Assembly (NCBI GenBank): GCA_942486035.1
Contig: CALNXK010000015.1
Location: forward strand, 612,001-676,000
DNA from: Porites lobata
Lineage: Eukaryota > Cnidaria > Anthozoa > Scleractinia > Poritidae
Length of the DNA: 64,000 nt
Direction: 5' to 3'
Below, in pieces: positions 11,757 to 22,455 of this stretch. The first letter of the stretch is position 1; each line of letters starts with the position of its first letter. Both the position numbers and the translations under genes were made by a program. The notes below the pieces were generated by a model, which had not been told where the DNA came from, ran no database searches, and saw nothing but the letters and a program-made list of their open reading frames with translations.

Positions 11757-12032
11757 AGTTAGAATACGTGCTCTGATATCACAATTATCTTATCACCATT
11801 ATATTTAATAGTCTTAGTATAAACCGCAGTGTAATCCGCCGCTTTCATTATCGCTTGAGTGTTATGTGCCGAAAATGTTCTTTTGGTTTGCTACGTAGAT
11901 CCGTTTAAGAAACGCCTTAATAATAATGTGTATAATATGATTTACCAAGACAAATAAAATCAGTGTTGTTACTTCTACTTGGGTGGTACGTTATCTTGTG
12001 TGAAAACTACGGCGGCATCGCTCAGCCTAACA
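11757..12032 (+). repeat. 5' LTR of the copia element
   Basis: It is 276 bp and ends CCTAACA. The 3' LTR starts TGTTGGAATACG, while this copy starts AGTTAGAATACG, so the terminal T has mutated. It contains a likely poly(A) region with AATAAA (CAAATAAAATCAG) near 11951. It differs from the 3' LTR by a handful of substitutions and a 9-base indel (GCCGAAAAT). Confidence 0.9.
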
Positions 12033-12046
12033 GGTTATGGGCCCAG
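12033..12046 (+). promoter_or_regulatory. Primer-binding site matching initiator tRNA-Met anticodon arm
   Basis: GGTTATGGGCCCAG follows the 5' LTR directly. It is the reverse complement of the anticodon arm of eukaryotic initiator tRNA-Met, which contains CCCAUAACC. Drosophila copia is known to prime from a half-tRNA cut in this arm, so this copia element probably used the same mechanism. The first ATG of the gag frame (12037) falls inside the site. Confidence 0.8.
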
Positions 12047-13380
12047 GAGAACACTCATGTTTGACAGGGATGAAAACAACTACGAAACTCTGGGAGGTGA
12101 AGTTCTTGGGCTACATGCGCCTCCAGAAGTTGCATGAGGTAGTAGTGCGAGTAGAGAGCGAGAAGGAAGCCCCTGATGCGGGAATGCTGGCAAATGCCTT
12201 TGCCGAGCTTGTCCAATGTTTGGACGATAGAAGTTTGGTCCTCGTGATCCGAGAGGCGAAGGATGATGGAAGAAAAGCCCTACAAGTCCTGCGAGAACAT
12301 TATCAAGGAAAGGGCAAACCGCGCATCATTGCGCTTTACACTGAACTCACTTCACTAGAGATGAAAGAAGGAGAGTCTACGACAGACTATATCCTGCGAG
12401 CCGAAAAAGCTGCAACGGCACTGAAAGCAGCAGACGAAGTGATCAGCGATGGATTGCTCGTAGCCATGGCCCTAAAAGGACTACCCAGTGCCTGTAAAAC
12501 GTTTGCGACCGTGGTGACCCAGAGAGAAACGCAGATGACATTCAGTGAATTCAAGACAGCTCTCAGAAACCGCGAGGAGACGGAGAAGAGCTGCAATAGA
12601 ACCCCAGATAACGGCGGGAGTGACAATGTGATGGCCACAAAGCAAGGGTTCCAAGGAAATTACTTTAAATGCGGCAAGAAGGGGCATAAAAGCAAGGACT
12701 GCTTCCCCAAAGAGCCAAAGTGGTGTCACAAATGCAAGAACTCCTCACACAGTACAAGGGACTGTAGAAAACTGAAGCCTGCCAAAGACACAGCAAAGAA
12801 GTCAGCAGAAAACGAGGAGAACATTACTAGTTCACATAGTTTTGTATTTACTTTTAATGAACAGGAATTAAGTACTAGAGGTAAGACAACCCCAAATCTA
12901 CTATTAGATTCTGGGGCAACTAGCCACATAATTGTAGATCGCGAGAAATTCCTAGATTTTGATGACAAATTTAATGCTAGTAGCCACTTCATTGAATTAG
13001 CTGACGGTAGTAAGGCAAACGTGTGTTTGGGCAGGGGAAATGCCAGAGTTAAGTTGTATGACATTAATGGAAAGTTAAGGGATGTGGTTCTTGACAATGC
13101 TTTGTACATACCGTCGTACAAACAAAATATCTTTTCAGTTTCCGCCGCAATAGCGAAGGGCGCAAGTGTTAGCCTTGAAAACGAAAGGAAATATTTTAAG
13201 GCACCCGATGGTACAATGTTTGGGATAGAACAAAAAGGGCGTTTGTACTATCTAAATAGTATTTCATCTTCAAAGAATAACGCGAGCTCTTTAATAGAAT
13301 GGCACAAAATTATGGGGCACTGTAATTTCCAGGATCTGCGAAAATTACAAACTGTAGTTGACGGTATGAAAAATTGCTGA
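12037..13380 (+). pseudogene. Copia gag, protease and GAG-pre-integrase frame
   Basis: A 447-codon frame. Residues about 20-190 are a copia-type gag. The first 20 codons look out of frame: an ATG at 12057 in another frame fits gag better, so an early frameshift lies near 12090-12100. Two zinc knuckles follow. The first has lost its leading Cys (YFKCGKKGHKSKDC), and the second is intact (CHKCKNSSHSTRDC). The aspartic protease motif LLLDSGATSHI is near 12900, and the GAG-pre-integrase motif WHKIMGHCN is near 13301. The frame ends at TGA 13378-13380, and the integrase zinc-binding cysteines continue in another frame just after, so there is a one-base frameshift near 13368. Confidence 0.85.
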
Positions 13381-14460
13381 TGAGCAACAATGTGGGTGCG
13401 CTATTTGCACACAAGGGAAAATGTGCCAAACCCGGAGCCGGAAACCGGATGAAAGAGCGAAAAGTCCTTTAGAATTTGTTCATTGTGACTTGGCCGGTCC
13501 AATCGATCCAGTAGCAAGAGATGGTTTCAAATACGCATTGTGTTTTGTGGACGATTATACCGGTATTAACACGGTTTATTTTCTGAAACAAAAGAGTGAT
13601 ACACTAGAAGCTACGCAGAAGTTCCTTGCGGACATCGCCCCGTTCGGTAAAATTAAACGCATCAGGACGGATAACGGAACGGAATTTAAGAGCAGGAATT
13701 TCGAGTCTTTACTTCGTAAGAACCTTATAAGACATGAAACAAGCGCGCCGTATTCCCCTCACCAAAACGGAACGGTTGAGAGAATGTGGCGAAGTCTGTT
13801 CGAAATGGCCTGATGTCTCTTGCTAGAGTCGGAATTGCCTAAACGTTTTTGGGCGTATGCCGACATGACTGCCGCCTATATCAAAAAACCGGTGTTTTAA
13901 TTCGAGACTAGGCAAAACTCCGTACGAGGCTCTAATTGGAAAGAGGCCAGACTTGAGTAATATGCGCATTTTTGGTTCAACCTGCTACGCCTATGTTCAG
14001 AACGCGAATAAGTTAGAAGCGCGAAGTAACATGGGTGTTTTTGTAGACTACTACAAGGAAAGTCCGGCATATCTCATTTATTACCCCGAAGTAAGTAAGG
14101 TGGAAAGGGTGAGGTGTGTAAAATTTCTAGAACAAAATGTTTGCGTGCCCAAAATAGAAGATGATGAGATTGTGTTATCAACCCCACCGACAACTGTCGA
14201 CAGTGATGTAAGTGACGAACAAACGACTGAAGACAGAAACGTGGGTGAGAATGAAAACAGGGGGGAAGACAGTCGTTACCCCAAACGAATTCACACCAAA
14301 CCTAGGCACCTAGACGGATATGTTTTAGGCGGTGGCTTAGAAGACGATGCAAACTACACCGTGGATTACTGTTACCGAGTTGCCAACATACCAACGACTT
14401 ACGATGACGCCTTAAAATCAAACGAGGCCACCAAATGGCAAAAAGCCATGCACGATGAGA
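13381..14460 (+). pseudogene. Copia integrase, broken
   Basis: The zinc-binding CAIC pair comes first. The catalytic core follows with Asp in HCDLAGP (about 13484), Asp in RTDNGTEF (about 13667) and Glu in NGTVERMW (about 13777), so all three acidic residues remain. A TGA at 13811-13813 interrupts the core. A second frame change lies near 13885. The C-terminal part resumes at 13953 (FGSTCYAYVQ), followed by an acidic linker with KRIHTKP. Confidence 0.85.
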
Positions 14461-15900
14461 TGACAAATCTCTATGACAATGACACGTTTGAATTGGTCAC
14501 GCCACCAGAGGGTAGACAAATAGTGGGGTGAAAATGGGTTTTCGGGGTTAAAACCGGTCCCGAGGGAGAAGAAACCCACAAAGCGCGATACGTAGCCAAA
14601 GGTTACTCGCAAATTGCCGAAATAGATTAACAAGAAACTTTTGCACCTACAGCTCGCATGAGTTCTGTTCGAATGTTACTACACTCTTTTTTTTTTTTTA
14701 TAAGAATGTTGTTTTTCCGGTCCAGGCTGAATATTCTTATTTTTCTGCCGATTTTAGGCTGAAAATATTCTTGTATTATTCTTAAATTATAGCTTATGAC
14801 ATTTCCGTTTTAGAATTTATTGGGGTATATGCATATGTATTACATGTACCGTTCATCGAACTGTCATTAGCGTTGAACATTTTGCTATAGCTAATGTAGG
14901 TTTTTTCGTTTTGTTGGCTAGTTTCGCCGTTCAGAGAAAGGAATAATTTTATACGGTTAAGTTAAAAACATAAAATTGTATTGTATTTACAGATGTTTCA
15001 ACACACAAAATTATATCTATCCTTTTCAAAATCTCAGCCTCGGCTTTATTCTTAAAATATTCTTAAAATTTCGCAAATTTCAGCCTCGATATTCTTATAA
15101 AATATATTCTTATATAAAAAAAAAGAGTGTAATGCAGCAAGCAGTTCAGAATGACATGATCACGCACCAAATGGATGTCAAAACGGCTTATCTAAACGCG
15201 CCAATAGATTGTGGCATTTATATCCAACAACCCGAAGGCTTTGAAAAGGTCGGCAAAAATGGCGAAACATTGGTGTGTAAGCTAAAGAAATCATTAAACG
15301 GTCTCAAACAAAGTGGGCGAAACTGGAATAACATGTTACACAGCTATTTGTGCGAGGAAAAATTTACTCAGTCACTGTCAGATCCGTGTGTGTACACAAG
15401 AAATTCCGAGGCCCATGGGTTAATCATTTTGATCATTTGGGTGGATGATATAATAATTTCTGCAACTAGTTTAGATTTATTGACGAGTGTAAAATAACCC
15501 CTATGCAGAAAATTCAAAATGAAAGACCTTGGGAAACTTTCATGGTTTTTGGGAACAAATTTCAAGTGCAATTTAAAGATTCTGTTGAAATGGGACAGAC
15601 ACAATACATAGACAAGATTCTCTCTAAATTCAAAATGACAGATTGTAAACCAAAGTCAACTCCATGCGCCCTTGGAGTAGAAAAAGGAAGTGAAGAAGAG
15701 TCACGCGAATTGAATGACCCTAAGTTATACCGGGCAATTGTTGGGAGCTTAATCTATGTAATGACAGGCACTAGGCCTGACCTATGCTATACTGTGACCA
15801 GACTTTCACAGAACATGGCTAAGCCAGCCAGTGAGATCTTAGCATGGCGAAGCGTGTGCTGAGATATCTAAAAGGCACTAGGGAACAATGCCTGTTAAGT
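14461..15900 (+). pseudogene. Copia reverse transcriptase, broken and split by a MITE
   Basis: It starts in the 13953-14531 frame (FELVTPPEGR). TGA at 14529-14531 and TAA near 14627 stop it. The MITE at 14682-15129 interrupts it. After the MITE it resumes with HQMDVKTAYLNAPI, QPEGFEK and the active-site motif IIWVDDIII (near 15437; usual form YVDD). Further frame breaks lie near 15495 and 15838. It cannot make an enzyme. Confidence 0.85.
14682..15129. mobile_element. 448-bp MITE in copia RT, TA target, Tc1/mariner-like
   Basis: Ends are CACTCTTTTTTT and AAAAAAGAGTG, extending inward through ATAAGAAT/ATTCTTAT. TA flanks both sides (14680-14681 and 15130-15131), as in Tc1/mariner target duplications. 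Removing the element rejoins the RT frame. It is A+T-rich with repeated GGCTGA and ATTCTTA motifs and has no ORF. Confidence 0.85.
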
Positions 15901-15929
15901 TAAAAGTTTGGAAAATCGGAGTCACATCT

Positions 15930-16841
15930 AAAACTGACGGGATTTTGTGACTCAGATTGGGGCGCATCTGTAAAAGATAGGCGCAATATAACTGGGTACA
16001 ACTTTCAGTTAACAGAAAACGGTCCATTGATTTCATGGAAAAGTCGAAAACAACAAACAGTAGCCTTATCTACTTGTGAAGCAGAGCACATCTCGCTAGC
16101 TAATGCTGTACAAGAATCTAAATTTTTAAAGCAATTATGTAAAGACATGAACGTAATGATTAATGATGTACTTATTAATGTAGACAACCCAGGGGCCCCA
16201 CTCACATATTTTAACGACGGGGGGTCCGACAGAGGTTCATATTTTATACCCCAAAAAATCCCAACTTCAGAATTTGTCTACCCAAAAAAATCCCTACTTT
16301 TTTTAGCATACCCAAAAAAATCCCTTAGTGTTTTTGCATCAGCAAATTTTATTATTTTACTTCTGGAAAGCTAAAACATGCCGACTTCAACTTTGGTTTT
16401 GGTCAAAAACAAAACTATAAATTGCACTTATGTTATTTTTTATTTGAGCTGATGAAAAATACAATACTCAAAAAAATCCCTCTGTTGTTTTCGCCACCCA
16501 AAAAAATCCCGGCGTCTTTCATAGACCGAAAAAAATCCCTTTTGGCCGAAATGTCAGACCCAAAAAAATCCTTCGGACCCCCCCCGTCATTAAAATATGT
16601 GAGTGGGGCCCCTGGGGTAGACAACCAAGGTGCAATCAACTTAGCTAAGAATCCGGTGAATCACCAAAGGTCGAAGCATATTGATATTAAGTACCATTTC
16701 ATCAGATCAGAAATACAAAATGGAAATGTAAAGTTGCAGTATGTTCGGACCGATAACAATGTGGCAGATATCTTTACAAAGCCCGCCACGAGAGTTAAGC
16801 TTGAAAAGTTCAAAAACTTTATCTTTGGAAATCAAATAGCT
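15930..16841 (+). pseudogene. Copia RNase H, split by a MITE
   Basis: Copia RNase H motifs are present: GFCDSDWGAS near 15945, WKSRKQQTVALSTCEAEH near 16036, and after the MITE DNQGAINLAKNP (about 16620) and KHIDIKYHFIR (about 16675). The MITE at 16188-16616 splits the VDN/QGA motif and duplicates its eight bases. The last codons run into another MITE at 16842. Confidence 0.85.
16188..16616. mobile_element. 429-bp MITE in copia RNase H with 8-bp target duplication
   Basis: Perfect ends CCCAGGGGCCCCACTC and GAGTGGGGCCCCTGGG extend to about 40 bp (through GACGGGGGG). The 8-bp duplication GTAGACAA is at 16180-16187 and 16617-16624, which fits a hAT-type transposon. Inside are about seven copies of a CCCAAAAAAATCCC motif in one orientation, spaced irregularly. 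It has no transposase. Confidence 0.9.
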
Positions 16842-17239
16842 CAGGGGCACCCAACGAGGATATAGTTGAAAACCACTTAACATAGCATTGTTGAACGTAT
16901 TTTAGTATTTAAACGGTAGATATAGGCATATTTTTATCCCCTAAGAACTTTTCATCTGTTCGGATTTCCTAGCTGAAAGTCTAGTGATCCGAAAATTATA
17001 GGGATCAAAACTTACCTTTTCGAAAATTTCAGCCAGGAAAAGGGTCCAGAAAATTCTAGGTGGCCTTTTTTAGGGTAAATATCCGTTTAAAATGGGTAAT
17101 TATACCATTTTGTAGATGTTCGAAAATCCTAGGAGAGGCAGGCAAGCAAGAAATTTTACAACAAATGTTCCGAAAATTCTACTTCTCAAATCGTCTTCCG
17201 AACAGATATTTTCCCGAAAATTGCCGTTGGGTGCCCCTG
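16842..17239. mobile_element. 398-bp MITE near the copia 3' end, ends CAGGGGCACCCAACG
   Basis: The ends are exact inverted copies, CAGGGGCACCCAACG and CGTTGGGTGCCCCTG. They are flanked by a 6-bp duplication, ATAGCT (16836-16841 and 17240-17245). It interrupts the end of the copia RNase H region. A second, older copy lies at 19874-20281. Internal CGAAAATTCT-type motifs recur. Confidence 0.88.
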
Positions 17240-17268
17240 ATAGCTGGTAACATCAGAGCAAGTGGAGG

Positions 17269-17534
17269 TGTTGGAATACGTGCTCTGATATCACAATTAT
17301 CTTATCACCATTATGTTTAATAGTCTTAGTATAAACCGCAGTGTAATCCGCCGCTTTCATTATCGCTTGAGTGTTATGTTCTTTTGGTTTGCTACGTAGA
17401 ACCGTTTAAGAAACGCCTTAATAATAATGTGTATAAATATGATTTACCAAGACAAATAAAATCAGTCTTGTTACTTCTACTTGAGTGGTACGTTATCCTG
17501 TGTGAAAACTACGGCAGCATCGCTCAGCCTAACA
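17269..17534 (+). repeat. 3' LTR of the copia element
   Basis: It is 266 bp, starting TGTTGGAATACG and ending CCTAACA, with short inverted ends TGTT/AACA. The ACAGT target duplication follows. It is about 93-95% identical to the 5' LTR by eye, apart from one 9-base indel. Confidence 0.9.
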
Positions 17535-17539
17535 ACAGT

Positions 17540-19575
17540 AATGTTACATAAGGAAACAAAAAAGTCCTTTAATTTTCTGGGATATTTTTTTAAAAAAATG
17601 TTATGAGTCGGCCTTTGAGGCGATGCAATTGTCCAATCTTCAGTTTAGACTCGATGTCAACTTATCTGGACACAATCAATCTTAAACCAGTACTTCACCA
17701 GCAAGGTGGATTAAACTTCTACGAAATTCTAGATAATTCCACGAAGTTCGCTGCAGCAGGCACCGATTCTTTTAACAACCCAGTCATACTTTGATCACAT
17801 GATGAACACATGTTCGTATGCCGCTGCGGAAACGATGGTGCGTGGGTCAAGATTTTCGTGTCTGCATACAATTTATTTGCTTTCGCAATGCTTTTGTTGA
17901 ACCCAATGTTGTGAATTTCATTGGCAGTTAAATTCCATAATGAAGCACAGTAAATACATGTCGTCTTTAAGCAGTACACATGTACGACAGGGATTTTTTT
18001 TATACCCTACCAAAGCATTGGTCAGATAAATTCCAACCCAACCCCCCCTCCCCCCCTTTCCCCGACCTTTTCCCTTCAGTAATTGCTGTAACTTCGATTT
18101 CGTTCACAGCATTTTTGTTTGCCCGATTTAAGGTGAGCAATAAAGCGTTTGTCCTGGAATCGACCACACCGTTAACAGTAACGTTAACGCTGATCACCTG
18201 GGTATAATCTATCAGCCAAGCGCATGAGGACCGACAATACAAAGCTGATGCGGTATTAATCGGAGCATGCTTAAAGGAAGGGGGCCGGGAGTTCTCTAAT
18301 ACGGATAGCATAGTAATTACTAATTACAAACGAAATGAGGATAGCATCGGTTGTAATAAGGGTTCATGCAGCCTTTAGAATACTTGCCCGGCTGAGATCA
18401 AATCATTCCAATATGCACCCTCTGTACGCTGATAGTCTCTCAATGCGAAGCCAAGTCACAGGAGCTAAAAGGGTCTTGACAAACTGCGAGCCAGCGAGCC
18501 AGCGAATCATGCGAGTCGAGCCAGTGAGTCATGCGAGTCATGCGAGTCATCATGTGAGCCATGCGAGACAGAAGTTCGCAGGAAAGCGAATCCATTTTTT
18601 GGCGAATCATAAGCAATTTAACTTTTTTAACATTTGTAGCATGAAATTAGCGTTCAGACGACAGCAAGAAAGTCTTTAATTTTAAAGAAAATGTATGAAA
18701 AGGTAACCGGTCAAGTCGCCCGAAAGTCATCTCGCCCGAAGTCATGAGTGCTAAGTCATGTCGCCCGCAATTTTATCGAGTGTATAAACTTGAAGAAAAG
18801 TAACATCTTAAGTAAATCGCAAGGAATAAACTCGTAAGATGTTGACTCGCTAACGAAAATACCCCTCAATGACGTCATAGCTTTTTCAATAAATGTGAAT
18901 TTTGAGAAGGAACGTTAAACTTGTTAGTAAGTCAGATTTTTTATCGCGATATTCTTAAGCCATTGGCATTGGTTTTATTGTGAAAGACGCAAGACGTTTG
19001 GGTTTTAAAGAGTGGTTTTTTATGTTCTGGTCACGTGACTTACCCCATATGGTGTGACTCATTAAACGTGACCGAGGAAGAACCTTTACACCTTTGTTTA
19101 ACGAATTCTCAAACCTTTGTCATTGTTTCACCCCGTTCAATTTGTATGTTAGCGAATTTTTCTGAAGCTGAATTTTAAAGGACGTGCCCTTGGAATAAAT
19201 ACGTTACTTAGTAGTTTACGTTAAAAACAAAGTTATTTTATGCTGACTCGCATGACTCGCATGGCTCGCATGTTGACTCACATGTTGACTCGCATGACTC
19301 GCTGGCTCGCATATTATACACACTCAGCTAAAATGGACCTTATGATTTCGTTTAAAATCCTCTAAATTTGAACAGCTAATCAACTGAGCGCTTACCTTTC
19401 GCGAGAAGATTTCAATCATTCGCCAACCGGAATCAACTGGAAATCAAGGAAGAGAGTGAGCGGGAGCTCTCATTGGAATGAAAAATTCTGCCTTCCAAGA
19501 TTACCAAGCCAGTTATTAACGGGAATAATAGATGACTGAGTCTGTGCTCTTATGTCATTCAAACTGATTATATCT
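17540..19575. repeat. End of copy A and copy B of the upstream segmental duplication
   Basis: After the copia insertion, sequence such as GAGGCGATGCAATTGTCC (near 17619) continues copy A. It reappears at 25880. From about 17780 copy B repeats the same marker blocks as copy A: CGACAGGG, GCATTGGTCAGATAAAT, ATCTATCAGCCAAGC and AGAAGATTTCAATCATTC. An 855-bp insertion (18471-19325) interrupts copy B. I see no intact coding exon. Confidence 0.65.
18471..19325. mobile_element. 855-bp element with inverted GCGAGTCAT minisatellite arms and 8-bp target duplication
   Basis: An exact AGCTAAAA duplication flanks it (18463-18470 and 19326-19333), and copies A and C lack it. Each end carries about 90 bp of GCGAGTCAT/GCGAGCCA repeats, pointing in opposite directions. 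The terminal bases are also related (GGGTCTTGACAAACTGCGAG against GAGTGTGTATAATATGCGAG). The middle has GTCGCCCG-type phrases and no ORF. The 8-bp duplication suggests a hAT-type origin. Confidence 0.8.
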
Positions 19576-19768
19576 GTCAACATTTAATCTTTGTTTTGAA
19601 ATTGTAAATTCTTTTGAAATTTGAAATTCTTCCGGCCAAAAAGTAAGAAGATGACACGAAATTCTACAATTTAATACCTTTAATGTGGTTACTTCGTAAG
19701 CTAGAAAAAATACAAAATGCTCTTCTGATCTCTTCTTTCTGCAAACAAATATCGATAATGGCGGTCCA

Positions 19769-19870
19769 TGTCGGTAGTCGGTTAATTGTTTTTCTGTCGG
19801 TAGTCAGTAATTTTTTCTCGTTTTGTCGGTAGTAGGTAGTATTTTTCGCCCTTTGTCGCTAGTCGGTTAA
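19769..19870. repeat. Minisatellite of TGTCGGTAGTCGGTTA units
   Basis: Four imperfect units of about 25-32 bases share TGTCG(G/C)TAGTCGGT and are separated by T-rich spacers. It is non-coding. Confidence 0.7.
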
Positions 19871-19873
19871 CCC

Positions 19874-20281
19874 CATTCACACCCTCAACGAGAATATAGT
19901 TCAAAACCACTTAAACATAGCATTGTTGAACGTGTTTTAGTGTTTAAATGGTAGATATAGGCATGTTTTTATCTCTAAAATTTTTCATCTGTTCGGATTT
20001 CCTAGCTGAAAGTCTAGTACAGTCTAGTGATTCGAAAATTATAGAGATCAAAACTTACCTTTTTGAAAATTTTAGCCAGAAAAAAAGCTCCCGAAAATTC
20101 TATGTGATCTTTTTAGGGTACAAGATCGTTAAAAATGGGCAACTATACCATTTTTAATGTGTTCAAAAATCCTAGGAGAGGCAGGCAAGCAAGAAATTTT
20201 ACAACAAATGTTCCGAAAATTCTAGATTTCAAATCGTCTTCCGAACAGATATTTTCCGAAAATTGACGTTGGGTGCCCCTG
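19874..20281. mobile_element. Second, older copy of the CAGGGGCACCC MITE
   Basis: It aligns over its whole length with 16842-17239, in the same orientation. The right end is intact (GTTGGGTGCCCCTG) and the left end is decayed (CACACCCTCAACG). It shows more divergence than the copia-borne copy would need, so the family was active for some time. Confidence 0.8.
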
Positions 20282-20616
20282 CTTTTTCTTGCGTGACAGT
20301 GAATTTATAAGCTATAAAGAACCTACATTTTCAGTCCCAAGTTAGCCTAAACAGGTTCTTACGTAAATAGTGATTGGCACAAACTTAAGCTATTTAGGTT
20401 CCTAAGTAGGTTCCTATTTCCTGAAGGAAAAAATACATTATAGCTGAGAGTACATAGTTGCCATTCAGCTTATTCCTTACATTTTAAAAATCTGCATACC
20501 AATACATTCCAGTTGGACCGAATTAAGGCACTTATGATTTGTCTCTAAAGGGGACCTGAAGGTTGACTTATCTTATTGGCCCAAGTGTACAATTTTTTTA
20601 AAACATTTTTAAAAAT

Positions 20617-20762
20617 ATACCCTGGTACCAGAGGTTTTTCTTTAAATTTTTCTTCGCGAAAGAGACGTCTCGAATCGTTGTCGCCGCTTCGTGCCGACTT
20701 CGTGGCTCGTTCTCTCTTTCGAGAAAAAAAAATTTCAAGAAAAACCTCTAGGACCAGGGTAT
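20617..20762. mobile_element. 146-bp palindromic MITE, ends ATACCCTGGTACCAGAGG
   Basis: The arms ATACCCTGGTACCAGAGG and CCTCTAGGACCAGGGTAT are inverted copies extended by AAATTTTTCTTC/GAGAAAAAAAAATT. Exact TAAAAAT duplications lie at 20610-20616 and 20763-20769. It is non-coding. Confidence 0.85.
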
Positions 20763-20779
20763 TAAAAATCAGAACCTGT

Positions 20780-22165
20780 TCAAATTTTAGGCGTTGCTGT
20801 GTAGAGGCGGACCTAACTGGCAAATTTTAGCCTTACAGGTTCTTAAAAACCAGGTTCTTAGTCGCGGGTTTTTTCTAATACTTCATCTCTATGTGGCTTG
20901 AGTTTCTCTAAGTTTCTGTAAGGTGCACACACAATTCAGAGCACTTTTGTAAAAAAATTCGGCGCACCAGAGGTGCAGCAAACTTGGCACAAACCAGCCC
21001 ATACTATGATTATAAGATTATCATGTGATCATAATGCGGCGGATCACAGTAACAGGGTCAAATGCAAGATATTACCTTGCCTGGGGAAAACATATGCGAT
21101 CAAAAAATTGCCATCATCTCATATAGTTTCTGGCTACTCTCTTGTCAGTTATTATGGGAATACCCATGTAGCGATTAAGTTATGAGATGACGGCTACCCC
21201 GTGGTCGGTAAATAGATGGTGAATACTGATCAACTAGTTGGCCTCGTAAATCGTTCGTAATAGCGACGAAAGGAATGCCAAACTTCGCCGTTATCTAAAT
21301 GCCGAAGGTATCAGGGTTAATGCATCTGTTTCAGTGATGCCTTGTTTGCCCTCCCAAGTAGATAAGCACGAACCATAATTTTTGAACATTACTGCTAGTT
21401 TCATTCAATGACGAAGGCACTGCAGATACATGTCTTAACAGTGAATATGTACGACAAGGTAATTTTAAACACCCTACTGGAGCATTGGTCAGATAAATGT
21501 CCCCACCTCTGTCTCTCACCGTCATAGACATAAACATAACAGACATAATAAACTTTCGATTTCGCTTGCAGGTTGTTTTATAATTCATGTACGTTAGTCC
21601 GATTTAAGAGAGCAATTAAGCCTTTGCCCGGCCTTACACCAGTAACAGTAACGTTAACGCTGATCAGCTGGGTATAATCTATCAGCCAAGCACATGAGGG
21701 CAGACAATACAAGGCTCAGTTTTAAACCCAGCATGCTATAAAAGCGAAGGAAGCCGGGAGTTCGCTAAAATTAGTGGATGGCATTTTAATTGTTACTCAC
21801 AGAAGATACTTTTAAACAATGGAGATAGTATCGGAATTGTAATGAGGTTTATGCAGCCTTTAGAAGTTGTAGAGGATTAAATATATTCGCCCCGCTGATA
21901 TCAAATCATTCCAGAATTACTTACTGTAAGCTGATAGTCCCTCAACGCGAGGCCAAGTCACAGGAGCTATAATTTTGTTTTAAATCCTCTAAATTTGAAA
22001 AGCTAATCAATTGAGCGCTTACCCTTTGCGAGAAGATTTCAATCATTCGCCAAATGTAATGAACTGGAAATCAAGGAAAGGAAACCAGGTCACGAGACAA
22101 TTCTCCTGTCCGCTTAAAGGGACTAGATGAGTTATGTCATTCAAACTGATTATATCTGTCACAAT
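20780..22165. repeat. Copy C of the upstream segmental duplication
   Basis: It runs parallel to copy A, from GGCGTTGCTGTGTAGAGGCGG (about 20788) to CATTCAAACTGATTATATCTGTC (about 22139). It includes the exon-like CTTCTCGCAAAGG|GTAAGC block on the minus strand near 22020. It lacks a counterpart of the coding 5' exon at 10134-10239. No ORF of note is seen. Confidence 0.7.
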
Positions 22166-22455
22166 TTAAAGTTTGATTTCAATGGACTCTGCTGTCGAAA
22201 GAGTTTAAAAATTGGTGTCGAAAGACAGACACAAGACAACGTACAAAGAAAACTCTGATTCCCACCTCCAAACCCCCCACCATCCCCCCCCCAAAAAAGG
22301 CGATACAAAACACTCCTTCTTAGCCTGCGTGCAGACGATAACTAAACTCTGATTCTGTGCTATGAAACCAGTTCAGTTAAAAAACCAACACTTCCAAATT
22401 CCAATTCAAACTGGGACGCATGGACACATTTAAAAGAGGTTCTAGAACTCCTTAG

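Larger units (their letters stand above)
11757..17534 (+). mobile_element. Ty1/copia LTR retrotransposon, inactive, with nested MITEs
   Basis: The element has two matching LTRs (11757-12032 and 17269-17534) and an exact 5-bp target duplication, ACAGT, at 11752-11756 and 17535-17539. Domains run gag, zinc knuckles, protease, GAG-pre-integrase, integrase, RT and RNase H, which is copia order. Frameshifts and stops break pol in many places. Three MITEs are inserted: 14682-15129 in RT, 16188-16616 in RNase H and 16842-17239 near the 3' end. Without them it would be about 4.5 kb. It landed in copy A of the upstream duplication. A purine-rich stretch, AAGTGGAGG, just before 17269 is the likely polypurine tract. 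Confidence 0.93.

Noticed and set aside
16188..16616. A CRISPR-like array, because of regularly repeated CCCAAAAAAATCCC
   Set aside because: Spacing is irregular, the motif is very short and the piece has TIRs and a target duplication, so it is a MITE.
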